Shown here in pieces: positions 25,920 through 34,675 of a DNA stretch of 64,000 bases. The stretch is from Curtobacterium sp. ISL-83 (GTDB lineage Bacteria > Actinomycetota > Actinomycetes > Actinomycetales > Microbacteriaceae). A model generated the notes under the pieces. It was not told where the DNA came from. It made no database searches and saw nothing but the letters and a program-made list of their open reading frames with translations. Made by a program: the position numbers and the translations under genes. Position 1 is the stretch's first letter. Each line of letters opens with the position of its first letter. Location: assembly GCF_018613895.1 (NCBI RefSeq), contig NZ_JAGGPH010000007.1, positions 620,001-684,000 on the forward strand, written 5' to 3'.

Positions 25920-28013
25920 TCATCCAGCCGCGGTCAGCGCCCCCTTGTCCGTCCCCAGCGCGAACACGTGCAGCAGCCCCTGATCGGCCCGGGTCGGGAG
26001 CGTCACCGACGCCACCGTCTTGCCGGCCTGCAGCGCGATCGTGGTCGTGTACAGGTGCGTCCCGAGCCCCTGCGACGACCCGCCCGTGCTGTTCCGGTAC
26101 TGCGTGGAGGCGGCGACCCCGTTGCCGAGTGACGGGCTGCCGGCGGTCCAGTCGGTGAACCCGAGCGTGGCCTGCTGGGTGGTGCCGTCGGTGTAGGTGA
26201 TCGTCATCGTCCCGCTGGACGGACCGTTCGTCGCCGACCCCATGACGCCGAGCTCGGTGGCTCCGGTGATCGCTGGGACGGCGAGCACCTGTCCGGCGGC
26301 CACCACGTTGTCCGCTTGCCCGGCGGCGCCCGACCAGCCGTACTGGACGCCGTCGCTCGTGACGGTCGCGCCCGGGGTGAGACCACTGGCGGCCAGGGCC
26401 TCGGCCGAGTAGCTGAACCCGTAGCCGTCCAGGTTCGCCGTCGCCTGGTTCGCGTCGTCGGAGATGCCGGTGTTGTCGAAGTACGGGGCGAGGTCACCCG
26501 GCCGGGCAACGAGGACCGAGGTGGTGACCGACGGAACCGCACCGGCCGTGCTCGAGAACGCGAAGGTGACCGGGAACGTGCCGTCGGTGGCGCTCCCGGT
26601 GATCGCGACCCGGGTGCTCGCCGAACCGCCAGCGCGGACGACGAGGGTGCCGGACGCCGGACGCACCGTCAGGCCGGCCGGGGCACTCGCCGTCCAGTGC
26701 ACGATCTGCGTGCGGCCCTCGACGGACTGGACGCTGAGCGTTGTCGTGCCCGACGTGCCCGGTTGCACGGCCACCGAGGAGGGACTGGTCGATCCGGTGG
26801 CGGCGTAGACGGGCGCGCTCTTCGCGAGCAGTGCGTAGATCTCGACCATCGGCGCCGTCTGGTTCACCGGCGACTCCCCGCCCGAGGCGTCCGGGTCGTT
26901 GAACAGCCCGTTCGGTTGGCGGTCGGTCACCCAGGCGGTGTCGGCGTAGGCCGCCGCCATCCGCGCGTAGCTCGGGTCGTGGTTGATCGCGGCGAGCCCG
27001 AACAGGTTCCGGAAGAAGATCGCGTTGAACACGTCGGGCTGGTGGTACAGGTTGCCGCCGGTGCCGTAGTACCTGACCGAGGCGGTCGCTGTCTGCTCTG
27101 CCTGCTGCAGGTACGTGCGGTTGCCGGTGCTCCGGTAGAGCAGCGTGCCCGCGCCGATCATCGTCCCCTGGTTGTAGCTCCACAGGGTCTGGTCCACGCT
27201 GCCGTCGGGGTTGAGGTGGTCGTAGTACATCCCGTTCGCGTTCATCGTGCAGCTGCGGACCCAGTCGTACATCCGGGTCGCCCACGTCAGGTAGTACGGG
27301 TCACGGGTGACCTGGTAGATCTCGAGGCCGACCTCGGCGTTCGGGGCGTTCGAGATGGTGTTCCGCGACGAGTTCGCCGTGTCCTCCCAGAAGACCCCGC
27401 CGGAGCACGTGGCGGTGGAGTCCGTGTCCCACCCGTTGACCGCGAACCGGAAGGTGGCTTCCGCCTGCGCCAGGTCTGTCTTCCGGTGGTCGATCGCGTA
27501 CTGCTGCAGGAAGTCCAGGCCGACCCAGGCGTTGTCGTCGTAGTAGGTGGGCTGGTCCGGTCCGAGGGGCGGCATCACGCCCGACGCGTAGGCCGGCGGC
27601 TGCGCCGCACCGGTGGGGCTGGTCTCGTGGGTGTTGTAGTAGTCCTGGATCCCACGGTCGCGGGCCTGGAGGTCGCGGTCGAAGTGGTGCCCGACGCCGG
27701 GGAGGGAGGCCACCGCGTTCGTCGCCGCGAATCCGTTGACGAAGTCCCAGAGGTACCCGTACGGCTCACGCGCATCGCTGCTCTTGTACAGCTCGTGCGC
27801 GGGGTCGTAGAGGTTGTCCTGCAGCGCCCGGTAGGTGTCGAGTGCGCGCTGCGTGTCGACGGGGTTCTGTCTGTTCGCGGCGACCGGTGGCTGTCGATGG
27901 TCGGCGGCGGCGGCCGCGGAGGCGGCCGGGGCCCCTCCCAGGAGGGCGAGGACTGCGACCGTGGCCGTGCCGGCCACCACCGCCCCTGCTCGAGTACGTG
28001 CGCTTCGCTTCAC
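25920..28013 (-). CDS. Secreted GH76 alpha-1,6-mannanase
   Basis: 697 residues. The signal peptide ends near AAPAASAAAA. The GH76 (alpha/alpha)6 domain covers about 45-400. The paired catalytic Asp of the family lies in YYDDNAWVGLDF (about D158/D159), with GGVFWED, SNAPNAEVGLEIY, WSYNQGTMIGAG and NAIFFRNLF as further family blocks. After this come an Ig-like stalk (about 405-505) and a C-terminal beta-sandwich (GDLAPYFDNTGISDD onwards), often fused to actinobacterial glycosidases and likely carbohydrate-binding. It should cut alpha-1,6-mannan backbones, as in fungal mannoprotein. The GTG start 28013 has GAGGGAG before it. It follows the ABC operon on the same strand after a hairpin. Confidence 0.9.
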   Translation of the reverse strand: MKRSARTRAGAVVAGTATVAVLALLGGAPAASAAAAADHRQPPVAANRQNPVDTQRALDTYRALQDNLYDPAHELYKSSDAREPYGYLWDFVNGFAATNAVASLPGVGHHFDRDLQARDRGIQDYYNTHETSPTGAAQPPAYASGVMPPLGPDQPTYYDDNAWVGLDFLQQYAIDHRKTDLAQAEATFRFAVNGWDTDSTATCSGGVFWEDTANSSRNTISNAPNAEVGLEIYQVTRDPYYLTWATRMYDWVRSCTMNANGMYYDHLNPDGSVDQTLWSYNQGTMIGAGTLLYRSTGNRTYLQQAEQTATASVRYYGTGGNLYHQPDVFNAIFFRNLFGLAAINHDPSYARMAAAYADTAWVTDRQPNGLFNDPDASGGESPVNQTAPMVEIYALLAKSAPVYAATGSTSPSSVAVQPGTSGTTTLSVQSVEGRTQIVHWTASAPAGLTVRPASGTLVVRAGGSASTRVAITGSATDGTFPVTFAFSSTAGAVPSVTTSVLVARPGDLAPYFDNTGISDDANQATANLDGYGFSYSAEALAASGLTPGATVTSDGVQYGWSGAAGQADNVVAAGQVLAVPAITGATELGVMGSATNGPSSGTMTITYTDGTTQQATLGFTDWTAGSPSLGNGVAASTQYRNSTGGSSQGLGTHLYTTTIALQAGKTVASVTLPTRADQGLLHVFALGTDKGALTAAG

Positions 28014-28111
28014 GATGGCTCCCTCGCTCCGGTCATCGTCGACACGGAGATCGTTCCAGACGCTAACCGCCTGCCCAGGGACACGTCAAGGACGAGACGC
28101 GACCAGATGGC

Positions 28112-28152
28112 GGACGGGAGGATCGTGGCACTGTGCCCCGCTCCTCCCGTCC
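28112..28152. terminator. Hairpin after the sugar ABC operon (GGGAGG family)
   Basis: A 9-bp outer stem (ggacgggag/ctcccgtcc) and an inner ggcac/gtgcc stem with mismatches between. It lies between the permease stop and the GH76 start. It is the least regular member of a hairpin family seen six times in the window. Confidence 0.55.
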
Positions 28153-28197
28153 AGCGCGCCGGACCGGGGGCACTGCCGCTCGGCAGGTGCTCGCCGA

Positions 28198-29226
28198 TCA
28201 GCCCTTCACGGCACCCCCGAGCCCGGCGTTCCGCAGGAACATCCCCTGGAACGCCAGGAACAGCACGATCGGGATGAGCGTCGAGATGGCGAGTGCGGCC
28301 AGGTAGACGTCGAGCTGGATCGCGCTCTGCAGTTGAGGGAGGCGCACCGACAGCGGCTGCACACCGGGATCGCGGAGCACGAGCATCGGCCAGAGGTAGT
28401 CCTTCCAGGCGTTGATGACCGCGAAGACCGACACCACGCCGAGGATCGGCTTCGACATCGGGAGCACGATCGACCAGAACAGCCGGACCGGCCCGGCGCC
28501 GTCGGTCCGAGCCGCCTCGAACACCTCGCGCGGCAGGTTGTCGAAGAACCGCTTGACGAGCAGCACGTTGAACGCGTTCGCGCCGGCCGGCAACCACACC
28601 GCCCAGTACGTGTTCATCATCGAGGTGCCGATGACCGGCGGGTGCAGGATCGTCAGGTAGAGGGGGACGAGCAGCACCACGGCGGGGACGAACAGCGTGC
28701 CGAGGACGAGCGCGTTCAGGACGGGTGCGTACCTCGGGCGGAGGACGGACAGCACGTACCCTGCGGTCGTCGCGACGAGCAGCTGCACCGCCCACGACCC
28801 GAGCGCGACCCAGAGCGTGTTCGCGAACTGGGCCCCGATGCCGACCGTGCTCCACGCGGTGACGATGTTCTGCCAGTCGATGCCGTGCGGGAACAACGCC
28901 ATCGGCGTGCGCAGGGTGTCCTGCGTGTCGGTGAGCGCCGCCTTCCCCAACCAGAGCAGCGGCAGCAGCCCCGCGATGACCACCGCGATCAGCAGGACGC
29001 CGTGCAGCGAGTTCGTCGTCCACCGGATGCGGCGGCGGGAGCGGTCCGCCCAGGACAGGATTCCGCGGTCGGTGGCGTCGTCACCGCGTTCGCGGCGGGT
29101 CGGACGGGAGGCTCGTGGTGCAGCCGTCCTGCCGGCTGCGGATCCGGACGGCGACAGTGGGGCAGCGCCCTCGGGCGAGCGGCTCGCGGTGTCGGACGGT
29201 GCGGTGGCGGTCAACTGTCGCTCCAT
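28198..29226 (-). CDS. Carbohydrate ABC transporter permease, MalG type
   Basis: 342 residues with six predicted membrane segments after a charged 75-residue N-terminal extension. The cytoplasmic EAA loop is EAARTDGAGPVRLFWSIVLP, the docking site for the ATPase. The start ATG 29226 lies 13 bases inside the upstream permease gene (16-base overlap), so translation is coupled; the longer open frame above it is only a shadow of that gene. It works with the MalF-type partner and the binding protein to import an oligosaccharide. No ATPase gene is in the cluster, so a shared MsmK/MsiK-type ATPase elsewhere is expected. Confidence 0.92.
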   Translation of the reverse strand: MERQLTATAPSDTASRSPEGAAPLSPSGSAAGRTAAPRASRPTRRERGDDATDRGILSWADRSRRRIRWTTNSLHGVLLIAVVIAGLLPLLWLGKAALTDTQDTLRTPMALFPHGIDWQNIVTAWSTVGIGAQFANTLWVALGSWAVQLLVATTAGYVLSVLRPRYAPVLNALVLGTLFVPAVVLLVPLYLTILHPPVIGTSMMNTYWAVWLPAGANAFNVLLVKRFFDNLPREVFEAARTDGAGPVRLFWSIVLPMSKPILGVVSVFAVINAWKDYLWPMLVLRDPGVQPLSVRLPQLQSAIQLDVYLAALAISTLIPIVLFLAFQGMFLRNAGLGGAVKG

Positions 29227-30191
29227 GCCTTGGTGATGCGGAAGTACACGATCGAGAGCACGGCGAGGAACGCGGCGAGCATGATGCTGAGCGCGGTCGC
29301 CGCCCCGTAGTCGCCGCCGAGGGAGTTCTGGAACGCGTACTGGTAGATGAGCTGCAGGATCGTGATCGTCGAGTTCGCCGGGCCGCCGCCGGTGAACAGG
29401 AACGGCTCGAGGAACACCTGCGACGTGCCGATGATCTGCAGGATGAGCGTGACCAGCAGGACGCCGCGCAGCTGGGGGAGCGTGACGTGCCAGATCTTCC
29501 GCCAGATGCCGGCACCGTCCAGCTCGGCCGCGTCGTACAGCTCGGCGGGGACGCCGGACAGCGCGGCGAGGTAGATGATCATCGTCGCACCGGCCCCGGC
29601 CCAGGTGGCCTCGAGGACCAGGGACGGCATCGCGGACGACGCCGACTGGATCCACGGCTGCGGCGCGATGCCGACCCAGCCGAGGATCGTGTTGAAGACC
29701 CCGGTGGGCGAGGCGTCGTAGAAGAACTTCCAGAGCAGGACGGCGACGACCGGCGGGACCACGACGGGCAGGTAGGCCAGGGCGGTGAACAGCCCGCGGA
29801 AGCGCTTGACCTCGCTCATCAGGACGGCGAGCACGAGCGGCAGGGGGTACCCGAACAGGAGCGCGAGCAGGGCGAACCACCCGGTGTTCCGCACGGCCGT
29901 GAGGAAGAGCGGGTCCTGGAACACGGCGGTGAAGTTCGCCAGGCCGACCCAGGTCGCCGGCGTCACGAGGTTCGTGTGCTGGACGCTCATCACGATCGCC
30001 TGGACGATCGGCGACCAGGAGAACACCCCGAACACCACGAGCGTGGGCACCAGGAAGAGCAGGGTCGTGAGGCCGCCGCCGCGCACCCAGGTGCGGACGG
30101 AGCGGGGGCGGCGACCGGACGCCGAGCCGGGCCGGCCCGGGGACGCGGGGTGCGCCTCCAGACCGGCCCCACGGTGGGAGGTGACGGTCAC
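29211..30191 (-). CDS. Carbohydrate ABC transporter permease, MalF type
   Basis: 326 residues with six membrane segments and a Pro/Arg-rich N-terminal tail of about 35 residues. The EAA loop is YDAAELDGAGIWRKIWHVTLP, with conserved Gly and LP. The final segment ends VYFRITKAWSDS. The start at 30191 overlaps the binding-protein stop by 4 bases (ATGA type), and its own end overlaps the MalG-type gene. It forms the membrane channel half of the importer for the products of the secreted glycosidases in this cluster. Confidence 0.92.
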   Translation of the reverse strand: MTVTSHRGAGLEAHPASPGRPGSASGRRPRSVRTWVRGGGLTTLLFLVPTLVVFGVFSWSPIVQAIVMSVQHTNLVTPATWVGLANFTAVFQDPLFLTAVRNTGWFALLALLFGYPLPLVLAVLMSEVKRFRGLFTALAYLPVVVPPVVAVLLWKFFYDASPTGVFNTILGWVGIAPQPWIQSASSAMPSLVLEATWAGAGATMIIYLAALSGVPAELYDAAELDGAGIWRKIWHVTLPQLRGVLLVTLILQIIGTSQVFLEPFLFTGGGPANSTITILQLIYQYAFQNSLGGDYGAATALSIMLAAFLAVLSIVYFRITKAWSDS

Positions 30192-31567
30192 TTCGCCGCG
30201 TCGACCTTCGCCTGGATCTTCGTGTCCACGTCGGTGAGGAGCGTGTCGATGTCCGCGTTCTCGTCGGTCAGGACGGACTGCACGACCGAGTCGAGCGCAC
30301 CGTAGAGGTCCTGGGTGGCCTTGGCGGGCTCCGGGACGATGTCCTGGTCGAAGATCTTGTCCGTGAACGGCGCCACGTTCCGCAGTGGGATGTTCACCTT
30401 CGACTTGATCCAGGACTGCTGCTCGTCGTAGGTCTTCTTGTCGAAGACCGGCAGCGAGGGGACCCCGACCGGCTGCTTCGAATCAGCGAGGACCGTCGCA
30501 TCGGCGAGCGCGTCCTTCTGGTTGGTCAGCTTGGAGACGTAGTAGAACGAGATCCACTTGACCGCCGCCGCCTTCTGCGCGGCATCGGCCTTCGGGCTCA
30601 CCGCCGCCACGTTGCCGCCGGAGAGGACCCCGGCGTTCGCGCTGTCGGTGAGGGGGATCGTGGCGAGGCCGTAGTCCTTCGGGTCGAAGCCGTTCTGCTG
30701 GACCAGGCTGGTCAGCACGTCGGACCCCGACGGGTACATCGCGACCTGACCGGCGGCGAACGCCTGGTTGATGCCCGACCAGTCGTAGATGAAGTTGCTG
30801 CCCATCGAGTGGTCCTTCCACCGGAGGTCGTGCAGGTACTGCAGCGCTGCCTTCGTCTCGGGGTTCGCGGTCTTCACGACGGTCTTGCCGCCCTTCGGGA
30901 CCTCGACTCGGCCGCCACGCGCGTAGGTGGTGGTGGTGAGTTCCCACCCGCCGGTGTTCCCCGAGGTCATCTGCATGTAGCCGGCGGTGCCTGGCACCTT
31001 CTCCGAGATGGTCTTCGCGTCGGCCCGCACCTCGTCCCACGTGGTCGGTGGCTTGTCCGGGTCGAGGCCGGCCTTGGTGAAGATCGCCCGGTTGTACGAG
31101 ATGCCCATGCCGTACGGACCGTAGGGCACGCCGTACAGGTGTCCGCTGCTGTCCTTCGCGACGTCGAGCACCTTCGGGTTGAACTTGCTCGTGTAGTCCT
31201 GCTGCTTCAGTTCGGTCGTCAGGTCAGCCAGCTGGCCGTTCTGCAGCAGGGTCTTCGAGTCGGTGAACGGCACGTTGAAGACGTCCGGGAGCGTGCCACC
31301 AGCGAGCTGCGAGGCGAACGTCGCGCCCGTCCACTGGTACTCCTCGGTCTTCACCGTGATCTTCGGGTTCGCCTTCTCGAACGCCTTCACGCGGTCGTCG
31401 AAGGCCGTGAACGCAGCCTTCGTGCTGCCCGGGATGAGGCTCGCGACCGTGATGGTGGTCTTGCCGTTGGTGTCGGCGGCGGTGCCGGTGGACGAGCAGC
31501 CGGCGAGGAGGCCGACGCCGGCGATCGTGGCTGCGGCGAGGGCGAGTGCCCTGGAGGGTGACTTCAT
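30188..31567 (-). CDS. Extracellular sugar-binding lipoprotein
   Basis: 459 residues, a cluster B (family 1) solute-binding protein. The lipoprotein signal peptide ends GLLAGC (Cys24). The mature fold shows the usual blocks: TITVASLIPGSTKAAF, VFNVPFTDSKTLLQNGQLAD, YGVPYGPYGMGISYNRAIFTKAG and PPTTWDEV. The start ATG 31567 stands 2 bases after the GH13 stop and has AAAGGAAC before it. It binds an oligosaccharide at the cell surface and hands it to the two permeases. By context the ligand is a glucan- or mannan-derived oligosaccharide. Confidence 0.93.
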   Translation of the reverse strand: MKSPSRALALAAATIAGVGLLAGCSSTGTAADTNGKTTITVASLIPGSTKAAFTAFDDRVKAFEKANPKITVKTEEYQWTGATFASQLAGGTLPDVFNVPFTDSKTLLQNGQLADLTTELKQQDYTSKFNPKVLDVAKDSSGHLYGVPYGPYGMGISYNRAIFTKAGLDPDKPPTTWDEVRADAKTISEKVPGTAGYMQMTSGNTGGWELTTTTYARGGRVEVPKGGKTVVKTANPETKAALQYLHDLRWKDHSMGSNFIYDWSGINQAFAAGQVAMYPSGSDVLTSLVQQNGFDPKDYGLATIPLTDSANAGVLSGGNVAAVSPKADAAQKAAAVKWISFYYVSKLTNQKDALADATVLADSKQPVGVPSLPVFDKKTYDEQQSWIKSKVNIPLRNVAPFTDKIFDQDIVPEPAKATQDLYGALDSVVQSVLTDENADIDTLLTDVDTKIQAKVDAAK

Positions 31568-31569
31568 CG

Positions 31570-33378
31570 TCAGTTCCTTTGCTGGGTGGTGTGGACGGGC
31601 TGGTGCTGGGTGGGTCGATCGTGCTGGGCGGGTTGATCGTGCTGGTTCGGGGCGAGCCAGACCGCCGCGTCACTCGGGAGCGTGCCCCCGGACGTGTCGG
31701 CACTGGCGAGGAGGGTCGTGTGGTCTGCGGGGAGGGCGACGGGGTGTCGGCTCAGGTTCACGACGCAGACGAACCCGTCGCCGCGCGCGAAGGCGAGGAC
31801 CTCCTCCTCGCTCGACAGCCACGCGAACGACTCGTCGTGGTGCAGGCGCTCGCGGCGGATCCGGATCGCTTCGCGGTACAGCGCGAGCATCGAGTCGGGG
31901 TCGTGCTCCTGCGCCTCGACCGTGTGGGTCGCCCAGTCCGCGGGTTGCGGGAGCCAGGTGCGGGCGGTCGCGCGCACCTGGGCGGTCGCGGTCGCGTCGC
32001 GCCGCGCGCCACCGCTGAAACCGTAGGGAGGCTCGGTGCCGGACCACGGGAGCGGCACCCGGCAGCCGTCGCGGCCGGGGTCCACCCCGCCGGATCGCCG
32101 GTGCATCGGGTCCTGCAGCGCGTCGAGGGGGAGCCCCTCGACCTCGGGCAGGCCGAGCTCGTCGCCCTGGTACAGGTAGAGGCTCCCGGGCAGCGCGGCG
32201 GTGAGCAGTGCAGCCGCGCGAGCACGGCGGGTGCCGAGCGCGAGGTCGGTCGGCGTCCCGAACCGCTTCGCGGCGAACGAGAACCCGCTCTCCGCGCGGC
32301 CGTAGCGCGTGACCGGGCGCGTGACGTCGTGGTTGCTGAGGACCCAGGTCGCGGGTGCGCCGACCGGGGCGTGCGCCGCGAGCGTGGTCGTGATCGATTC
32401 GCGGAACGCTGCCGCGTCCCAGGGGCGCGACATGAAGTCGAAGTTGAAGGCGGTGTGGAGCTCGTCCGGGCGCAGGTAGGCGGTGAACCGGTCGGTGTCC
32501 TCGAGCCAGATCTCCCCGACGAGCGCGCGGGTGCCCGGCGCCGCGGTGGTGCCCGCACGGCTGCCGTCGACCGCGCCGATCGCGCCCGAGTAGGCGTCGG
32601 CAACGCGGCGCCATCCGCGGTAGATCGCGTGGAGCTCGTCCCGGTCGGTGTTCGGGTGTTCGCCGGGGGCCGGGCGCTCCGGGACCTCGGGCAGCTCGCG
32701 GTCCTTCACGAGCAGGGCGGCGGAGTCGATTCGGACCCCCGCGACGCCGCGGTCCAGCCAGAACCGCAGGATGCTCTCGTGCTCGCGCCGGACGTCCGGG
32801 TGGTCCCAGTTCAGGTCGGGCTGCGCCTGGTCGAAGAGGTGGAGGTACCACTGGCCGTCGCCCGTCTGTGTCCAGGTCGGGCCGCCGAAGTTCGACGTCC
32901 AGTCCGTCGGGCGGCTGTCAGGGTGTGCCGGATCGACGTCACGGAACCAGAACCGTTCCCGCTCCGGACTGCCCGGGCCGGCGGCGATGGCCTGTCGGAA
33001 CCACTCGTGGTCCCGGGAGACGTGGTTGGGGACGACGTCGACGATGGTCCGGATGCCGAGCGCGAGGGCGTTGGCGATGACCGACTCGGCGTCCTCGAGC
33101 GTGCCGAAGTCGGGGTGGACCCTGCGGTAGTCGGCGACGTCGTACCCGCCGTCGGCGAGCGGTGACGCGTACCACGGGGTGAACCAGATCGCGTCGACGC
33201 CGAGCGCGGCGAGGTACGGCAGACGCTGGCGCACGCCTTCGAGGTCACCGGTCCCGTCACCGTTGCCGTCGGCGAAGCTGCGCGGGTAGATCTCGTAGAT
33301 CACCGCGTCCCGCCACCAGAGGGGGTCTGTGAGCCGGTCGGTCGAACGGGCGGTCCCCGTGTCGAGCAGGTCGGTCAT
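31570..33378 (-). CDS. GH13 alpha-glucosidase (oligo-1,6-glucosidase-like)
   Basis: 602 residues, cytoplasmic, no signal peptide. The ATG at 33378 is chosen; the frame stays open to 33471, but those codons overlap an operator-like site. The TIM barrel begins WWRDAVIYEIYPRSFAD. Conserved GH13 regions: DVVPNHVS, GVRIDSA with nucleophile Asp about 218, VGEIWLED with acid/base Glu about 289, and LSNHDVTR with the third Asp. The C-terminal beta domain carries VCVVNLSRHPVALPAD. Such enzymes release glucose from short alpha-gluco-oligosaccharides after uptake. It heads the operon with the binding protein and permeases, downstream of a LacI gene. Confidence 0.92.
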   Translation of the reverse strand: MTDLLDTGTARSTDRLTDPLWWRDAVIYEIYPRSFADGNGDGTGDLEGVRQRLPYLAALGVDAIWFTPWYASPLADGGYDVADYRRVHPDFGTLEDAESVIANALALGIRTIVDVVPNHVSRDHEWFRQAIAAGPGSPERERFWFRDVDPAHPDSRPTDWTSNFGGPTWTQTGDGQWYLHLFDQAQPDLNWDHPDVRREHESILRFWLDRGVAGVRIDSAALLVKDRELPEVPERPAPGEHPNTDRDELHAIYRGWRRVADAYSGAIGAVDGSRAGTTAAPGTRALVGEIWLEDTDRFTAYLRPDELHTAFNFDFMSRPWDAAAFRESITTTLAAHAPVGAPATWVLSNHDVTRPVTRYGRAESGFSFAAKRFGTPTDLALGTRRARAAALLTAALPGSLYLYQGDELGLPEVEGLPLDALQDPMHRRSGGVDPGRDGCRVPLPWSGTEPPYGFSGGARRDATATAQVRATARTWLPQPADWATHTVEAQEHDPDSMLALYREAIRIRRERLHHDESFAWLSSEEEVLAFARGDGFVCVVNLSRHPVALPADHTTLLASADTSGGTLPSDAAVWLAPNQHDQPAQHDRPTQHQPVHTTQQRN

Positions 33379-33436
33379 CGTCGTCTCGTTCCCGCCGACC
33401 TCGGTGTCGGCGGGCATCAACGTACAGCGGACGACA

Positions 33437-33457
33437 GATTCACGCAAGAACTGAACA
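33437..33457. promoter_or_regulatory. Candidate LacI operator upstream of the GH13 operon
   Basis: The 14-mer TTCACGCAAGAACT (33439-33452) recurs at 34529-34542 before the LacI gene. Its core TTCnnGCnnGAA is a short dyad, as LacI-family regulators bind. It lies 60 bases before the GH13 start. Confidence 0.5.
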
Positions 33458-33499
33458 ACATCGTCGGACAAACTCGTGCGCCGGGCAGGGAGTGCCCGT

Positions 33500-34507
33500 T
33501 CAGCGCTGGCGCGGGGCCGTGCTCGCGCGGACGACGAGCTCGGGCTCGAAGAGGTACTCGTCCGGAGCCGCGGCCGAGTCGCCCATCTGCGACACGAGGA
33601 GTTCGATGACCATCCGGGCCATCGGGTCGATCGGCTGGCGCACCGTGGTCAGCGGCGGGTCGACGGAGTTCATGAGTGCGGAGTCGTCGTACCCGATGAC
33701 GGAGACGTCCTCCGGGACGCGGAGTCCCGCCCGCCGGACCGCCCGCACCGCGCCGAGGGCCATCAGGTCGCTCGCGCAGACGATCGCCGTCGCACCCGCT
33801 GCCACGACGCGGGTGGCGGCCGCCTGCCCCGCTTCGAGCGAGTAGTGCGCGTGGACGACCAGGTCCTCGTGAATCGGGACGCCGGTCCGGACCGCCGCCC
33901 GGGCTGCGCCCGCTGCCTTCCGTTGCGAGGGGATGTGCTCACCCGGGCCGAGCAGGAGGGCGATGCGCTCGTGTCCCAGCTGCGCCAGGTGGGCGTAGGC
34001 CTGTTCGGCAGCACTCTCGTCGTCGGAGGAGACGGTGGCGAAGCCCGAGGACGGGTACGCGCCGTTCACCAGGACGCCGGGGATGCCGAGACCGCGCAGG
34101 CGCTCGAAGTGCTCGTGGTCGGCGTTCGTCACCGCGTGGCTGCCGGACATGAACACGACGCCGGCGACCTGTTGCTGGAGGAGCAGGTCGACGTACTCCG
34201 CCTCGGAGATGCCCCCGGCGGTCTGCGTGCAGAGCACCGGCGTGAAGCCGTTCTGGGCGAGCGCCGCGGCGACGACCTCCCCGAACGCCGGGAAGATCGG
34301 GTTCTGCAGCTCCGGCAGGAAGAGCCCGACGAGTCGAGCACGGTCACCCCGCAGCTTCGTGGGTCGCTCGTACCCCAGGACGTCGAGCGCGCTGAGGATC
34401 GCCTGCCGGGTCTGGTCGGACACACCTGGTCGGCCGTTGAGGACACGGCTGACGGTGGCTTCGCTGACGCCCACCTTCTTGGCGACATCGGCGAGGCGGC
34501 GGGACAT
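33500..34507 (-). CDS. LacI-family regulator of the glucan/mannan cluster
   Basis: 335 residues. The N-terminal helix-turn-helix and hinge are RRLADVAKKVGVSEATVSRV and LNGRPGVSDQTRQAIL. The periplasmic-binding-protein-like effector domain ends VIGYDDSALMNSVDPPLTTVRQP. It stands upstream of the GH13/ABC operon on the same strand and divergent from the GH87 gene. The same 14-base element occurs on both sides of it, so it probably controls both units and itself. The effector is likely an imported sugar; this cannot be read from sequence. Confidence 0.92.
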   Translation of the reverse strand: MSRRLADVAKKVGVSEATVSRVLNGRPGVSDQTRQAILSALDVLGYERPTKLRGDRARLVGLFLPELQNPIFPAFGEVVAAALAQNGFTPVLCTQTAGGISEAEYVDLLLQQQVAGVVFMSGSHAVTNADHEHFERLRGLGIPGVLVNGAYPSSGFATVSSDDESAAEQAYAHLAQLGHERIALLLGPGEHIPSQRKAAGAARAAVRTGVPIHEDLVVHAHYSLEAGQAAATRVVAAGATAIVCASDLMALGAVRAVRRAGLRVPEDVSVIGYDDSALMNSVDPPLTTVRQPIDPMARMVIELLVSQMGDSAAAPDEYLFEPELVVRASTAPRQR

Positions 34508-34526
34508 GGAGCAAGTCTAGGGAGTC

Positions 34527-34547
34527 GTTTCACGCAAGAACTTGACA
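34527..34547. promoter_or_regulatory. Candidate LacI operator in the lacI/GH87 divergent region
   Basis: The second copy of TTCACGCAAGAACT at 34529-34542, 21 bases before the LacI start and 134 bases before the GH87 start. It is followed by TTGACA (34543-34548), TTGCAA and TAGTTT, possible promoter elements for the GH87 gene. Confidence 0.5.
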
Positions 34548-34675
34548 GGGTATTGCAAATTGACACGCACTCGGTCTAGTTTGAGCGCGCCGTCCCCGAT
34601 CGAGGGTGATCGGAGGGCTCCCGAACGGTCACGCACGGCGCTCGTCGTGCGTGCCGCACGTCGAAAGGAACAACG

